64,000 nt of DNA from Rhizophagus clarus (GCA_015698045.1 BLAL01000040.1:1776501-1840500); one strand, 5' to 3'; positions 46,004 to 59,497 are shown, numbered from the stretch's first letter. Program-made: numbers and translations. The notes: generated by a model not told the origin, from the letters alone.

Positions 46004-47703
46004 GTTTTATTATATAGACTCTCACGATCACACTATAAAGTCATTAAGTTTATTTATAGTCTATTTGTCTATTTAATGATTTTACCTTTTTTTTTTTACT
46101 TTACAATACTCTTTTTCTTTTCAAACTTCGACATGAAAGTTCCGCGAAAAAATAAGGTTATTATTGACATACTGTATTATTGTATGTTATTAATTATCAT
46201 TAAATTTTATGATTTTGTATTTTATAAATTTAGATATCTTCTTCAGTTGTTTATACTAAACCTACGAAAGAGCAAAAAGAATATTATAAACAAAAGCCTG
46301 TTGTTGAAAATACCCATTTATGCAATGTTCATTTATTATATATATCTCTAATAAAGCTATTCAATAAATGTAAAAAAATATATAGTGTGATCCTATAAGG
46401 ATATATAATAAATATTATTATTTGCATATTTTTGAAAAAATATTAAGAATTCAGTTGGATTCTTTTTGCTTTATTTTTAATATTATTTTATGTTTTTATT
46501 TATCATTTTATATAACATGTATGGTTGTTTTAATTTAAATTGATTAAAGAAAAATGATTAAATTAATTACTTTAAAATTGAATATCAAATATATTAAATA
46601 TAAAAATATACTTATAAATTTATATAGAAATATAATGAATCTCAACAGTAACTTTTATTTAATCAAAATAAAAAAAAATGATTTAATTTTACTATAATAC
46701 GGACTAGTTTAACATTTATGATTAGCTATTTTACAAAATGGAATTTCCTCTTAATAGCAAGATTTATATATTATATGTTATAAAAACTGTGATAAGATAT
46801 GGCTGTGGCCAAAGAATTGTTACACGGGATACCCTTTTGCGCCAAAGAATTTTCGACGGGCTATGTATTTGGCAGATTTTTTTGCCATTTTGGACTCACC
46901 AAAACAGCAAAATGGCCAACGATCAATTCTAGTCAAAACGAGCCAAATGCCAATTGCAGACAATGGTCAATATTTGTTAAATTGTTCGATAAATTAAACA
47001 AAAAAAATTTTGATCTGAATCATCAGATTCCAGATTCGAAATTAAAAATTTTTTTAAAACTTTTTGATTGGAACAAAACCGATCCATGCGAAAATCTTAT
47101 TTTTATAATAATAAAATATATAAATTTAAAAATGAATACAGGATTGTTCAAACTTGTTCAAATTTAAAGGGTTTAATATAAAAAAAAACCTGTTATTACA
47201 AAATTTTGTTTTTATATACCATAAAATAAAAATTTTTGATATATACTGTATATATATATATAATATATATGTATATATATTTTTACTTATAACGAAGAAA
47301 TGGTAAATTACAGTACAAAATCTCCCATTTAAAGAATGTTCTTTACCGAAATTTCTTTAGAATAACGTTTTGACCAATGATTATCACGTAGATCAGATAA
47401 TTCCCTATGATCGATCAAACAATTTTAATGTCTATCTATTGTGGATTGTCATTAAAATCAACTTCAAGGATGATTTTGGGGAAAAAAAAAAAAAGATTGT
47501 ACGAAGTATGAGGTGTCACGTTGGAAATAAGATCGTCGAGAAAAAAGTATCGTCAGGAAATTTGTAAGGACTAAGGAACTCGCAAATATGATAACAAAAA
47601 GGGTAATTTCGGACTAACTAGAATATCAATTAAATTTAATTATTAAAAAAAAAAATGAACTTTATTAAAATTATTATTTTTTTTTTTTTGTTTTTTTTTT
47701 ATT

Positions 47704-47740
<37 letters not shown>

Positions 47741-47947
47741 TGGTTGATTATTTTCCTATTTATATGATTGAAATATTTTTTTTTTATAAATACATAAAGT
47801 AATAAATATGTTTTTGATGGTACATGAATATAATAATAAAACAGAATAATATTACAGGGATTTTCCCATTTTATCGTAATTGCAAAAAAAAAGAAAAATT
47901 TAAATTTTAAATGTGTTTGCTTATATTATCAATATATCAGGTTTATA
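46004..47947. other. Spacer between the repeat-rich and gene-rich halves
   Basis: No gene supported. A patch at 46800-46985 has more balanced composition but short, unconserved-looking frames. A very long T/A homopolymer stretch occupies 47687-47741. Confidence 0.5.
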
Positions 47948-49680
47948 TTATGCGTCAGACTTTATCCTTTCTTTCCTTTCTTCAACATTGTAAGTTCCTT
48001 CTTCGTTGGCTAATTCTTCAAGAGATAAACCTTTTGTTTCAGGAATAAATATTGAGAATAGACCACCGATAAACATCCATGCGGCAAAGATTAAAAGTAA
48101 TGGTCCCACAAATGCGTTTGGTCCACCAATATCCTTAAGTTTTGAGAAACCAACTTGAGCAACAATGGCTCCAAGTTTTCCGGAAGCAGCAGATATACCA
48201 TGACCAGTTGATCTGTAACGTGTTGGGAAAACTTCTCCTGGTACGATAAATGTTGTTGTGTTTGGACCGAAATTTTGGAAGAACTGAAATTAAAGTAGTT
48301 TAATTAGCGATAAATGATATATATTGTGTGATAAGAAACGAAATAAAGAAAATAAAAGTTTAAATACCTGTAATAATGTGAATAGAACGATAAAAGCTGG
48401 AATAGAATGTTCTTTGAGAGGAGTGAAAGCGGCACCCATGACAATAAATAGTACAGTGAGAACAGCGAAACCCATTAATTGAATAGGTTTTCGGCCCCAA
48501 CTATCTACAAATGCTACAGTAACCCAATATCCAGGAACGGTACCCATGATAGTAATTATAATATTACCGACAGCCATATTTTTAAGTGAATTATAAGCTT
48601 TGAGATTAAGATCAGCATCATGAGTATCAGCATAACCAATTGCACTCAAAATGATTCCGTTATTAAGACCAATTCCATAAAAAGCAATATCCAAAGCGAA
48701 CCATGAAACTGCAGTTCCTAATAAAACTTTTCCATTACTCCATTTTCCGAAATAGTTTCTGAAATCTGACCAACTTGCTTTTGGAACATCGACATAATTA
48801 CCAGCTCCATCTCTATCATCTTGAGTATCAGTTTTGTGCAAATAGCTGGTAATATCATTAGTGGCCTTGTTGACATCATATTCTACGTCCATGGTATAAC
48901 GTGGGGTTTCCGGAATTGTGAGACGGAAGTAGAGAGCTAATAAACCAGGTATAGCACCACAACCAAGCACTATACGCCAACAGTAATCAACAGCGGAAAC
49001 GTCTTCGAGGATTGCATTTTTGAAAGCTGCCAATACGATAAGAGCTACAATAGCGGAGGCTAAAATTCCAAATCCTTGCATAGCAAAAACTGATGCCATC
49101 ATAGCACCTCTTCTTTTCTTTGTAGCAAATTCGGACGTAATGATTGCGGAAAGGGGGTAATCACCACCAATACCGACACCCATAATTACACGCCAGAACA
49201 TAATAATACCAACTACTGAAACAGCACGACTTTGACCGGCCACAGCTGAAGCAACAGTCGCAACAATAATGATCATTAATTCAACACCATACATCTATAA
49301 ATTTAAATTAAAGTTAATAATTATTAAACTTAAATTTGAAGTCAAATTTTTTTCATCAAAACAAATAAAATATTTACCCTCTTTCTTCCAAGACGATCTG
49401 CCAAATAACCAAATCCTAATTGACCAAGAAAAGTGCCAATAGAACCTGTCACTTTCAAACCTAAGTCGATATTTGCTGGTGTTTTCCCGCCATAATAGAC
49501 GTACCCAATCATAGTGGAAGCGAAATTGATAGCGAAAAGATCATATGCGTCCATAAAAAAACCAGTACCAGCTACTAAACAGGCACGAATGTGTTGCCAT
49601 CCAAATTTTGCTTCATCAATTTCTTTGAGAGCCGCTCTACGTTTATCGACATCAATTGTTACTCTATCATTCGAAGCCAT
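47948..49680 (-). CDS. PT: High-affinity phosphate:proton symporter (PHO84/Pht1 family), 521 aa
   Basis: Exons 49680-49378, 49294-48368 and 48283-47948 join in frame (introns 83 and 84 bases, GT-AG). The protein is a 12-helix major-facilitator transporter: N-terminal cytoplasmic tail MASNDRVTIDVDKRRAALKE, DAYDLFAINFAS in helix 1, LADRLGRKR between helices 2 and 3, and the Pht1 signature GGDYPLSAIITSE at residues 144-156. A long central loop (about 225-285) contains ETPRYTMDV, and WGRKPIQLMGF lies before the later helices. The C-terminus has IPETKGLSLEELANEEG. Family members import inorganic phosphate with protons across the plasma membrane. In mycorrhizal fungi they act in soil hyphae and in planta. 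The 521-residue length equals that of known Glomeromycotina transporters. Which paralogue this is cannot be told here. No clear CACGTG-type PHO4 site was seen within 1 kb upstream. Confidence 0.96.
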
Positions 49681-51692
49681 TGTGATAAAAGAATTTAAAG
49701 GTTTAGAAGTTTTTCTTTTTCTTTTTTTTTTTTTTTTTTTTTTGAATAATTTATCTAGTTATATATATATATATCTTATATATTTAGAAGGTCAATTCTA
49801 ATTATTTACTCATATGCTAATAAAATCAATTATCATAAAGCAATGGTCATAAGTCACGAAAAGAGGAGAATCGAGAGCTTTATATTAGCAAAATTTTTCA
49901 TTCTAATTATATATATATATTTTTTTATAATTACATTATTATGAATATGGAACAGACAACAGGCGCTTAATCTCGGTTATTATTATCTGAAGAAAGTAAT
50001 CAGATTATTTGATCCGGTTTTTAATCCGGTTTTAGTAATGCAATTTTAGTAATACTATATTAATATGGAAGGATATGCACAGGGTGAATATTTATTCCCT
50101 ATACAAAATGTTTACACTAACCGAAAATGAGGGAGAAAATTTTTATGAGTGCTAACTATGTTTGCAATAATTTTTAATGCATTTCTATAAAAAACGAATG
50201 AATTTTTAATTTTCCGATGGTTGAAATTTTTAATTATACTAAATGAGATTATCCATCAACAATTTTGAGCATGATCAACTTTTTGTTATTGAAATACAGC
50301 AGTTTCTAAGTTTCTAAATAGAATATGGAAATTTATATATACGATTTCAAGCTGCACTTTTAGTTCGGAATTTTTTTTTTTTTTCCTACGAAGTGCCTTC
50401 AACCCGCCGACATTTAGTCTTAACTGACTAATAATTTTTATTATGATAATCAAAAAAATCAATTTATTATTTATTTTATATATATATATATTTTTTTTTT
50501 TAAAAAAACATGAATAAAATTCTTTGTTTGAAAAATATGGCGTTTGCTAAGGTAATAAAATTTTAAATTTATTAATCAACAAAACATTAGTGAAACTTTG
50601 AAACAAAGAAATACAATTATTGAATTACTAAATTAGTTGAATGAAAATTTATGTACGCCAAACTTTATCATAACCCGGAGTAATCCGAGGATAATTTCGA
50701 TATAAGGTATAATTTATAACGGATTTATATTGTTGGTTACCAAAAATGATAAACATGGGTTATACTTGTCATATTATTTATTAAATTTTTTAAGTTAATT
50801 GTAAAGATCTTTAAAAAGAAGATTATCAGGGATAACAAAGGGTCCTTTTTAATTGTACAACATTACAATGTTTTGTTACATTTAAAAAAAAAACTTTTAA
50901 CGTCAAAAAAAATAATAATTTTTTTTTATTATGTAGTAAAAAAAAAAAAAATTCGAATGAGTAATAATAGATGATTAGTTGATTATAGTTTAAAAATTTT
51001 CCCATAATAATCTTTTGGATCTTCCGAAAATTTATTTGTGAAAAAAAAAATAACAATATGTTCCATTTTTGAAACAATTATGTGGGGTATTAAAGAAATG
51101 GCGTGTCGAAAATTTGCCGACATTTCTAAACTTTTTTCATTGGTTTTAAGAAAATCATATAATCAATCTAAAGGCACAATAATAATAATAATAGTAAAAG
51201 TAAAGGTTTCTTTTAAGAGTTCCAAGGAAGATTTCTAGAATTGCGAACTCAAAAAACTATATGCCGGAGAATTTTTAATGCATAATGAAACTCAACTGAG
51301 AAATTTGTAAGTTTTATCTGGCAAACATGATTTTTTTTTTTTTTTTTAATCAATAATGAATGGAATAAATTAAAAATTTGTTTCCGTTCCGTTCCGTTTT
51401 ATCACATCATATTTATTTCATTTGATTGGCTCATTTATATTTTTAATATAGATAATTTTTTATTTAAATATTTTCTCAACATAGTCGGACAATTTTATCC
51501 CGAGTCTAATAGTACTTCGGACTATTTTTATAGCTATCGATGAAATCGAACTAAACCTCGTGTTAAAGGTACTTATCAAGTGATATTTTTGTTTACAAAC
51601 AAAATGTACATTACGTTTTGTGTTCAGTAATCTTCATTTTCTTAATTATCTTAATTATCTAAGATTATGAACTTGTAATAAACTCGTTTTTT
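49681..51692. other. Intergenic region upstream of the phosphate transporter
   Basis: Contains the 5' leader of the minus-strand transporter, with a pure 23-nt T run at about 49721-49743 just upstream of its start codon, and the 3' flank of the dynamin gene. No further gene is supported. CCGGTTTTTAATCCGGTTTT near 50013 is a short direct repeat. Confidence 0.6.
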
Positions 51693-54216
51693 TTAACATC
51701 CAAATTTTACAAGACTATATAACATAGTACGTAAATGTTTCTCAGCTTCTAACAAATTATCCCTTCTTGTACTTATATTTTCATCTTCCCTAACTAATTC
51801 AGTAATTTCAAAATCTTCTTCCCCTTCCATAGGTTCACATGCTTCAAGGAACTTTTCTTCAACATCTTTTGCGAAATTGTCAATAAATGCGTGAATTATT
51901 GTCATAGAGACCATGTCTGCATATCTTTTGTATGCAATTTTGAAATATGACATAGCAGATGCCATTATTTCAAGTGTGTCCGGATTTCCATTTATTACTT
52001 GGGTCTTATATGGTGACCTATTATTTTCCTCAATAATTTCTTGAATATTTTTTAAATATTCAGTTTTTGCGTAAGTCATTGAACCTTCGTCTAAAGTAAA
52101 AGGAAAATCGCTTCCCTCTACATTATTTATAAAATCAATATATTTCTCAGTGTTCTGTTTACATTCTTCAAGAAATTTCATTGCATGAAATCTTTTGAAA
52201 AAAATTATGAATTGAAAAATTATTAATTTATTAAGGAAAAAAAAAAAAAAAAAAGGGGTAAATACTAAATGTCACGTACTTAATTCTGCCGACCAACGCT
52301 GGGAAACGTGAAAATATTTTATCAGCAGCATCGTTTACATGTTGTGTCATAATTTCGTTAACTTCATGTAAACAATCGAGTGCTGGTGATTTCCACTTTT
52401 TTTGATGTTTCTTTATGAGAGAGACTACGGCACTATAGGGAATAAAGCCGGGCAACAAACGTCCGCGTGCTTTATTTACATTACTGGCCACTTCAGCCTC
52501 TTTAATTATTTGTAATTCACCATCACCACTCTCATCCTTGAATTCACCCGTAGGTTTTAGAAATTCTTTTAAAGTATCAAATCTCTCATCACCAATTTCA
52601 AAAATTGGACGGGTAGAGCACAGTTTATACTTGAAATTTCTTAATTCCTTATTAATTTCTTGCCATAAATCCGTTTGATCATTAGAACATGAGATTTCAT
52701 CCCGAATAGAATTAGCGCATTTTTTCGTCATTCGGAAAAGTTCAAGTCGTGGATTGTTTCCAAGTTGCTCAGGAATTTGATCAAGTTCTTCACGAACCTA
52801 GAAAATTTATCAAAGAATAAAAAAAAAAAAAATCAAAATAATAAATAAATAATATTAATAATAAATAAATAAAAGAATATACTTACTTTTTCAAGTTTAT
52901 CTTCAATTTCTTTTTTAATTGATGGAAGGGTACGTTTAATTGCATCGATTAATAAATCAGATAATTTCTTTTGTAAATATTCAACGCCCAAACGATCTCT
53001 TGGATAAAAACCTCTCCAAGGTTCTTCACTATCAAAGAACTAATTAACAAAATTAGATATAAAATTAATTTGTATAAAATAATTAATTTGCGTAATCTTA
53101 AATTTTACTAACCTTCTTTTCATTTTTCCGAGCTTCTTTAAAATTAATTCCTTCTTTTAATTCCTTTGGCTTTGGATTTCTTACAACATAATACCCAAGG
53201 GCCAATCTATGAGCATCACCTCTCATAATTTTCATCCAAGTTTCATGAGTACCTTCCTCAATTGTATCAGGTTTCGTTAGAACGCCGAGGGTACGAAGAC
53301 CTTGTTTATCAGCTTTCTTTGCAAGAGTTATAATAGCTTGATTATCTATTTCATCCTTACAACTAATAGTTGCAACGATAATAGATTTTTCTTTTGTAAT
53401 ATAATTTTCGACCAATTCTTCAATTAATCTTATGAATCTTTCATCCTCAACTTTTTCAACATGACCTTTAAAAAAATAAAAATATTATTAGTATTAAAAA
53501 TTTTGACATAAAAAATTTTAAAGTGTACAAATATAATGCATTAATACTTACGAATTATTCCGGGCAAATCTATTAAACTAAGATTTGGAACATTTGGTCC
53601 TTTAATTTCCAAACAAACAACATTTTTCGTAAATTTTAAAGCATTTTTAGCAGCATCCTCTTCATAAGTTAAACTTTCAAAATCCCATTCAAAATAATCT
53701 TCAGGTTTATTATCAGGATTTAAAAGTGCCTTTTGAGCTCGACGAGCAGTTATTTCTACGTCATTCGGATGAGTGATAAGTTTACCGAATTTTGTTTCAT
53801 CAGGACGAATAAGTTTTCCACCATCAGTATCAAATTCTTTACGTAAAGAAACCTGACATGACCATTCGCTAGAAGATTTGATTAAACGTATTTCCATAAC
53901 ACATCTTGTACATGTACCGTCTGAACGAGGTAACTACGAAAAAAAAAAAAAAGAAAAAGAAAAAAATGTCAAAAGCAGAGTATGACATATTCATTGAAAA
54001 AAAAAATATTTTTTTTTGTTTGTTTACCTGAATTCCGGAAATCGCTTCCAATAAACTACTCTTCCCTGCCGATTGGTTGCCACAGAAAACCACAGTTGGT
54101 AAGTCAACAGCGGATTGCGCTCCCATACGACGCAACTTGTTTAAAATTTCAATGTATTTAACTGCACTTTTAGCATAAGAACTTTCACCTATAGTGAGGG
54201 GTAGAAATTCAGTCAT
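51693..54216 (-). CDS. Dynamin-family large GTPase, six exons, 697 aa
   Basis: Exons 54216-54028, 53933-53552, 53465-53113, 53039-52887, 52797-52280 and 52191-51693 join in frame through five GT-AG introns of 73-94 bases. The N-terminal GTPase domain has the P-loop GNQSAGKSS (46-54), the switch I motif LPRSDGTCTR (64-73), DLPG (185-188) and TKPD (254-257). VRNPKPKEL follows as a likely G5 region. The middle domain (about 300-550) and the C-terminal GTPase effector region (about 560-690) are helical. No pleckstrin-homology, proline-rich or transmembrane segment is seen. The length and layout match Vps1/Dnm1/Mx-like soluble dynamins, which polymerise on membranes and drive fission in vacuolar, peroxisomal or mitochondrial trafficking. 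The LPRSDGTCTR wording is closest to Mx-like members, so the exact subfamily is left open. No break in the frame. Confidence 0.94.
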
Positions 54217-55972
54217 TTTTTAAAGATAAAAAGAAAAAAGAAACAACTGAAAGATGCTTTGTATATATTATAATTAAAAAAAAATTTTTTGATAAAAGAA
54301 TAAAAAAATTTTTTTTTTTTTTTTTAAAAAAAAGGATCATAAAATCAAGTCTATTTATATTCAGAAAATTCAGAAACAATTGAAACTCCATATTACTCGG
54401 TTTTCAACTTGTTTTATCATTATTGAATAAAATTTACTTTCTCGGAAACAATTGAGTCCTATGTTTTTCAAACCGCAGTTTAATGGTCAATTTTTCGGGT
54501 ATCACGAAAAAATTGTTTCAATATTTGCTAAAAATGTATATGCATGTATATATATGTATAATTTATATTGTATCAAATATCAACAACAACAAAAGCAACC
54601 AAAAAAACAGTTAATCATATTTGGACTTTCATTTAATTTTTATTGGTATTGGAAGTTTCTAATGCACGTGGAAATCGTGGAAATGTTTAACGTGTTGAAG
54701 TATTGGAATTGGAAGGACTGGAAACTTCTAATGTACATATTCAGTCATTTAGCGGAATAATAATATTATTATTAATTAATAATCCGTAATATTATTCAGT
54801 AGTAAATCATGGTATAATGAGGTAAACTCGGGTGCCGTAGAACACTGACTATAGTAATCCCCCTATGTAAAATACCCTCTTAAGGTTTCGTGCCAGGATT
54901 TTGTAAGATATCCCCTACCTTGTATAAATAACTCAATTGTGTAACCGCCATGTAAACTACCCATGCTTTACGCTATTTGATTGGTTAAATTTCATGTGAT
55001 TTCTTATTAATTTTCGCGTTTTTTACGTATCTTTATTATATATCTCTTTCTCGATATTGAATTAGAATCACAAATTTAAAGATGTTTGTCGTAATGCCGT
55101 AATACAAAATTTTCATATGTCGTAATAGATTGCACTTGCAACCTATTAAAACATATGTAGTAATAGGATCGTAATCAGTTAAAATAATAAAGGCTAACAT
55201 CTTTAAAAATGCAATAATAAATAATTGTATCAAATAATTTTTAAATTTACATTAGCATTAAGTCTGATTCTTCAATATCTGAAGGAAAAAAAAAAAAAAA
55301 GTGTTATCATTCAGGAAATTCGGTTCAAAATAGATACTGTATGTCTGTATCATTTAATAATAAGATGTATCAAAAAGGAATCTAAACTTGACTCACGTGA
55401 TTTGCTCATGCTTTTAAAGGAAAAGGAAAAAAAAAAAAGAACTACATAAAACTACCAAAGCAAAAGTTCTCTTAAAAATAAATCAAATATCCAAAGCTTA
55501 CTGATGAGCTTTTTTTTAAAAATCATTAAAACATTACTGCGTCATTACACAGAAAAAATTTTTGTCATCATAATTTCAAATCAAACAATTGTTCTTTTTT
55601 TAAATCTTTTTAAATAATTTACTTTTTGATTTTTTTTTATTATTATTGTTATTATTAATTTATTGTTTATGGTAACTGGTAAGTTTTTTTCTTTTATTAA
55701 TATGATAAATAAAAATAACTTGAATCTATAATACAACAATCGAAGAAAAACTTGGATTTTACGAAAGATATTCACTCCTTAACAAACCCCCAACACTTTC
55801 GATGCCAAAATAGGCTAAAATTATTCATAGTGTAACCCCTCGTGCCTGATCCAGGATTTTTAAGTGTATAAATAATATGCTAACCGTCATTTTTCTTTCT
55901 TTCCAGCTCCACCAGTTCTTTCTCTTTTTTTTTTTACAAAAAAAAAAAGGAAAGAGGAAAAAAAAATATCTA
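54217..55972. other. Intergenic region between dynamin and cyclin genes (divergent)
   Basis: Must hold both promoters. Segments at about 54820-54990 and 55790-55860 share words such as GTGTAACC and CCAGGATTTT with each other, hinting at a decayed repeat. No gene recognised. Confidence 0.5.
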
Positions 55973-57449
55973 ATGATGCCTATTGTATCAACCTGGTTAA
56001 ATGTAAAACCTAAGTTTATTCAACCTTCTTCACGTCTTGATAATAAAAAGAAGAATTATGATTATGTGCAAAACGCCAAAATAGAAGTTCCTAAAACTAC
56101 TTCTATATCTGCTTCTTCACAAAACAAACAACCTCTAAAAAAAATTGAACACGAGAATAAACAACAAGTTGACAGTGATCACTTTTCTAAGAAATATAGT
56201 AACAAAAATTATAATAATTCACGTTCTGTAAAGATTAGGTATAATAAAAAGGTTGAAGATAATTCTACCCTAACGCCTGCATCATCAAGTTCTAGTCTAA
56301 CCTTAACGGACACTGATGCTAGTAACGCGTGCAAAAAAGTTTTGAGAACGAAAGAAATCTTTTGGAATGAAAGGGATGTACCCAATTGTGTAGATTTGTA
56401 TGATTATGATGATTCACCTACCAATTATTATTCGCCTCAATGTCAGTCTGCAGGGCAGATAGAATTGATAAGATGTTCATCTAATTATTCATCCACAAGC
56501 ACACAGAGTTCTTGTGTGGATGATCAATGTAATGCTCATGACAACAGAAACCAACGTGTAAATCATATATCATCAACTACCGAAGAAAATGCCAAAAGTG
56601 AAATATCTCAATATTGGGTCACTTCTTTGTATGACATTTATTTGGTAACGCAAAAATTCAGCCCATCGGAAAATATGCATCAAAATTACTTAGGTAGTAG
56701 CAAATTTCAGAAATATGTATACTAAAATAATGTAAAGATACTTATATTTTCTCTCTCTTTTTTTTTTTTTTTTTTTGTTAGATACTATCAGATATACCAT
56801 ATTATCAATTTGGGGCATATTATACGATAGTGAATTCCACTATTGGATGCAACAAGTTTTACAAATGTCTGGAACAAATTGTAGAATTATAGAACTCGCA
56901 TTGTATTATCTCTTACGATTCAAAAGATGCTTGGATCGTTCAAAAGTTGAATTATCATATATTATTAATTACTCAAGATTTACCGTTTCGACAGAGCCTT
57001 GCCCTGAAAGTCAAGAATCCATAAAACCTTTACCCGCATTGATTTCATCATTAATTATAGCATGGAAATTTTTTCAAGATGAAAATTACAAAATTAATCA
57101 TTGGACATCCATTACTGGATATACCACTAAACAACTAAACGTTTTTGAACGCGATTTTTTAAGAATGGTTGATTATAATATTTTTATAAAAGAAAATTCT
57201 TTTAAGCAATGGTTACGATTCTTGCATTCTCATATGCAAGCTATCTGTGGACCCGGATTGGATGTAAAATTCGCGTATTTTCTTCCACAAAATCGGGAGA
57301 GAATAAATGAATTTATAAAATCTTTGAAAATGTTAAATATTGAAGAGATGGACCGAATAATAAGAATAAATGAACGTTATACTAGTCGAGGTAAAGAGAA
57401 TGAAAGAGTTTTGAATTTCGATGATATTAAACGAAATCATGTAAAATAA
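55973..57449 (+). CDS. PHO80/PCL-like cyclin, two exons, 462 aa
   Basis: Exons 55973-56693 and 56782-57449 join in frame (intron 88 bases, donor TTAG|GTAGTA, T-rich acceptor). Residues 1-200 are Ser/Asn/Thr-rich and likely disordered. The C-terminal half contains a cyclin fold: WVTSLYDIYL, GTNCRIIELALYYLLRFKRC, a hydrophobic helix LPALISSLIIAWKFFQDENY (about 324-343), then WTSITGYTTKQLNVFERDFL and MVDYNIFI. This last set is the hallmark of Pho85-type cyclins (PHO80/PCL/CLG1 group). These bind a Pho85/CDK5-like kinase and set its substrate choice in phosphate response, glycogen metabolism or polarity. The start at 55973 or 55976 is chosen because upstream in-frame codons lie in a poly-T/poly-A leader. 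Confidence 0.85.
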
Positions 57450-58678
57450 CAACAAGTAACAAAGAGTCATAAGGAGTAACAAGGAGTGACGGTTATTTAT
57501 TGCATAGATGGTTTGATTTAGATAAATAAGATTTTATTAGCTAAATTTCTCTTTTACTCATTTTCTCATTATAGCAGCATATTTTACTGGAACATAGAAT
57601 AGTATATAACTCTATAGATTTCTTTTTTTATACATATTCATATATATATATATATATTATTGCATATTATCTAGCTTGCATCATGGTTATTTTGTTATTG
57701 TAAATATACAAATATCACGATCATTAAAATAGACATCATCAATTCTGTGTTATGTTTCTGTGATGTTTTAAAATACTTATATTCTATCGATCTTGAACTT
57801 GATTTTACTTTTGTGATCAATACTAAGACCTTAATAACGGAATAGTATGTATTATTAACTCGAGCGGATATTTTTGGAATCGAAAGTTCTTCAATATCGT
57901 CTTACTCTGTTTACTTAACATCCCATCAGTATAATGTAATGATCTAATGTCTCCAAAATTCAAAACCTACTTTCTTCAGTAGCATGGCCGATTGGTGAAA
58001 ATCCTCTCCTCTACCGAATTGTTTTTTAAATCAACAATTTTATAAAATTATCTTTAAAAAAAAATTTTGATCTTTCACTATAACATGATGTTGAATCAAC
58101 ATATTATGCACAATCGCCCACTCGATCAATAATTTAAGACTTCTTTGCAACGTCAATCATCATTTATACTCGGAGGATTTTTCGTCATTTATTATTATAA
58201 AAAGAATTCTCGTTTTTTAAAAGAACTTTGTTTTTTAAAAGACCTTTCTTCCTTGTACTAAAAAAATCGTCACTATTATGTGATTTTAAATTAGAAGTTC
58301 GCCTCATAGAATTGTACATGAGCAAATTGCTCGGAAATTCTCTTGCACTAAAAGATATCCACTATTTCTTTGTTAATTTAAGTTCACCTCATACAATTGT
58401 ACAAGAGCAAAATCGCTCGAAAATTCTCTTGTACTAAAAAAAAAAAAAAAATCCTTTTATTCTATCGTCACCATTTCTTTTATGTAATTTTAAATTAAAA
58501 GTTCGTCCCAGAGAATATCAAAGAAAAAAGCTAATATTCCCCCTTTTTTTTTTTAAAGATATAGCATCCACGAATATTTGTCGGTGATAACTCACTCCAT
58601 AAACATAAACGATAATATTCAATAATCTATACAATTCTGGGTTGTAAGTCAGGAATCGTGATATATCAATCTTATGAA
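57450..58678. other. 3' intergenic region between convergent genes
   Basis: No gene. At 58228-58540 a segment of about 115 bases is repeated nearly three times (AAGTTCGCCTCATAGAATTG, GAGCAAATTGCTCG, AATTCTCTTGTACTAAAA), with the GAGCAAATTGCTC palindrome in two of the copies. Confidence 0.6.
58228..58540. repeat. Imperfect tandem repeat with GAGCAAATTGCTC palindrome
   Basis: Units begin near 58250, 58360 and 58465. Each has TATGTGATTTTAAATTAGAAG-like sequence (here split as TATGTGATTTT and AAATTAGAAG), and two contain the palindrome followed by GAAATTCTCTTG. Non-coding. Confidence 0.7.
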
Positions 58679-59497
58679 TTATGAATTAATATCATAAGAA
58701 TGAATAGAATGAGAATAACCATCAATATCAGAATTTTCTTCAATCTCATTAAATATTATATATCTAGTACCTCTATAAACTTGTAATAAAATATTTAATT
58801 TTGGTAATAAATGCTAAAAAAAAAAAAAAAAAGGAATCGTATTAAAATCATATTAAAATCATCCTAAAAAAAAAAAAAAAAAAAAAAAACTAATATTTTA
58901 CCTCAAAAACGACCACCATTCTATCTTGACCATCATCAATTATAGCCATATAAAATTTAACTTGTAACATGGTTATACCTTCATTAATTATAATATCAGA
59001 AATTTTTGATTTATCAATAAATCTAGATACACATCTACCATTCATATAAATAGTTTTTACTTGTATACCAACATCTCTAATAGATAAAATACTTTCTTCT
59101 TTTACTATATTAAGTTTCATCCAAATCCATATTATGATCATCGCTATAGATATTGAATAAGTTGTTATTGTTTGATTCTAAAAGAAAATAGTGTTTTTTT
59201 TTTTTTATGAAAAAGAAAAAAGAAAAAAAATTTAATTTTTATAATTTTTATATATACTTTTTTTTTTTTTTCATTTAAGGTAAATATTACCATGAACCCT
59301 AATACAATTGCTAAAATGAAAGCATATATTACATCAAATAAACCGAAAAATGATTGATTTGATATCATAATATATTCTCTTGCATTATCCGCAAGAATGT
59401 TACATAGGAAATAAGGATTATTTGGTATTGGAGATATTAATGTAGAAGAAGGTTGTGAATATTGATTAAATTCTTGATTTAAAGATGAGGTTGACAT
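58679..59497 (-). CDS. GPI15: PIG-H/GPI15, GPI-GlcNAc transferase subunit, three exons, 216 aa
   Basis: Exons 59497-59258, 59177-58902 and 58813-58679 join in frame across introns of 80 and 88 bases. Residues about 51-75 (FDVIYAFILAIVLGFMVIFT) and about 87-98 (ISIAMIIIWIWM) form a membrane hairpin. The PIG-H domain follows: KEESILSIRDVGIQVKTIYM, SRFIDKSKISDIIINEGIT, DDGQDRMVVVFE, HLLPKLNILLQVYRGTRYII. The subunit works with PIG-A/GPI3 and partners on the cytosolic face of the endoplasmic reticulum in the first step of GPI-anchor synthesis, transferring GlcNAc to phosphatidylinositol. The exon 1 donor lies directly after a 14-nt A run, a feature prone to slippage or misannotation. The full frame is open. 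Confidence 0.93.

Noticed and set aside
46738-47167. Overlapping short frames suggesting a small gene
   Set aside because: Two frames overlap without a clear start context, splice pattern or recognised domain; the evidence is too weak.
54452-54760. 102-codon plus-strand frame between the dynamin and cyclin genes
   Set aside because: Composition is low-complexity (WNWKDWK-like words from a local repeat), and no domain or splice continuation was found.
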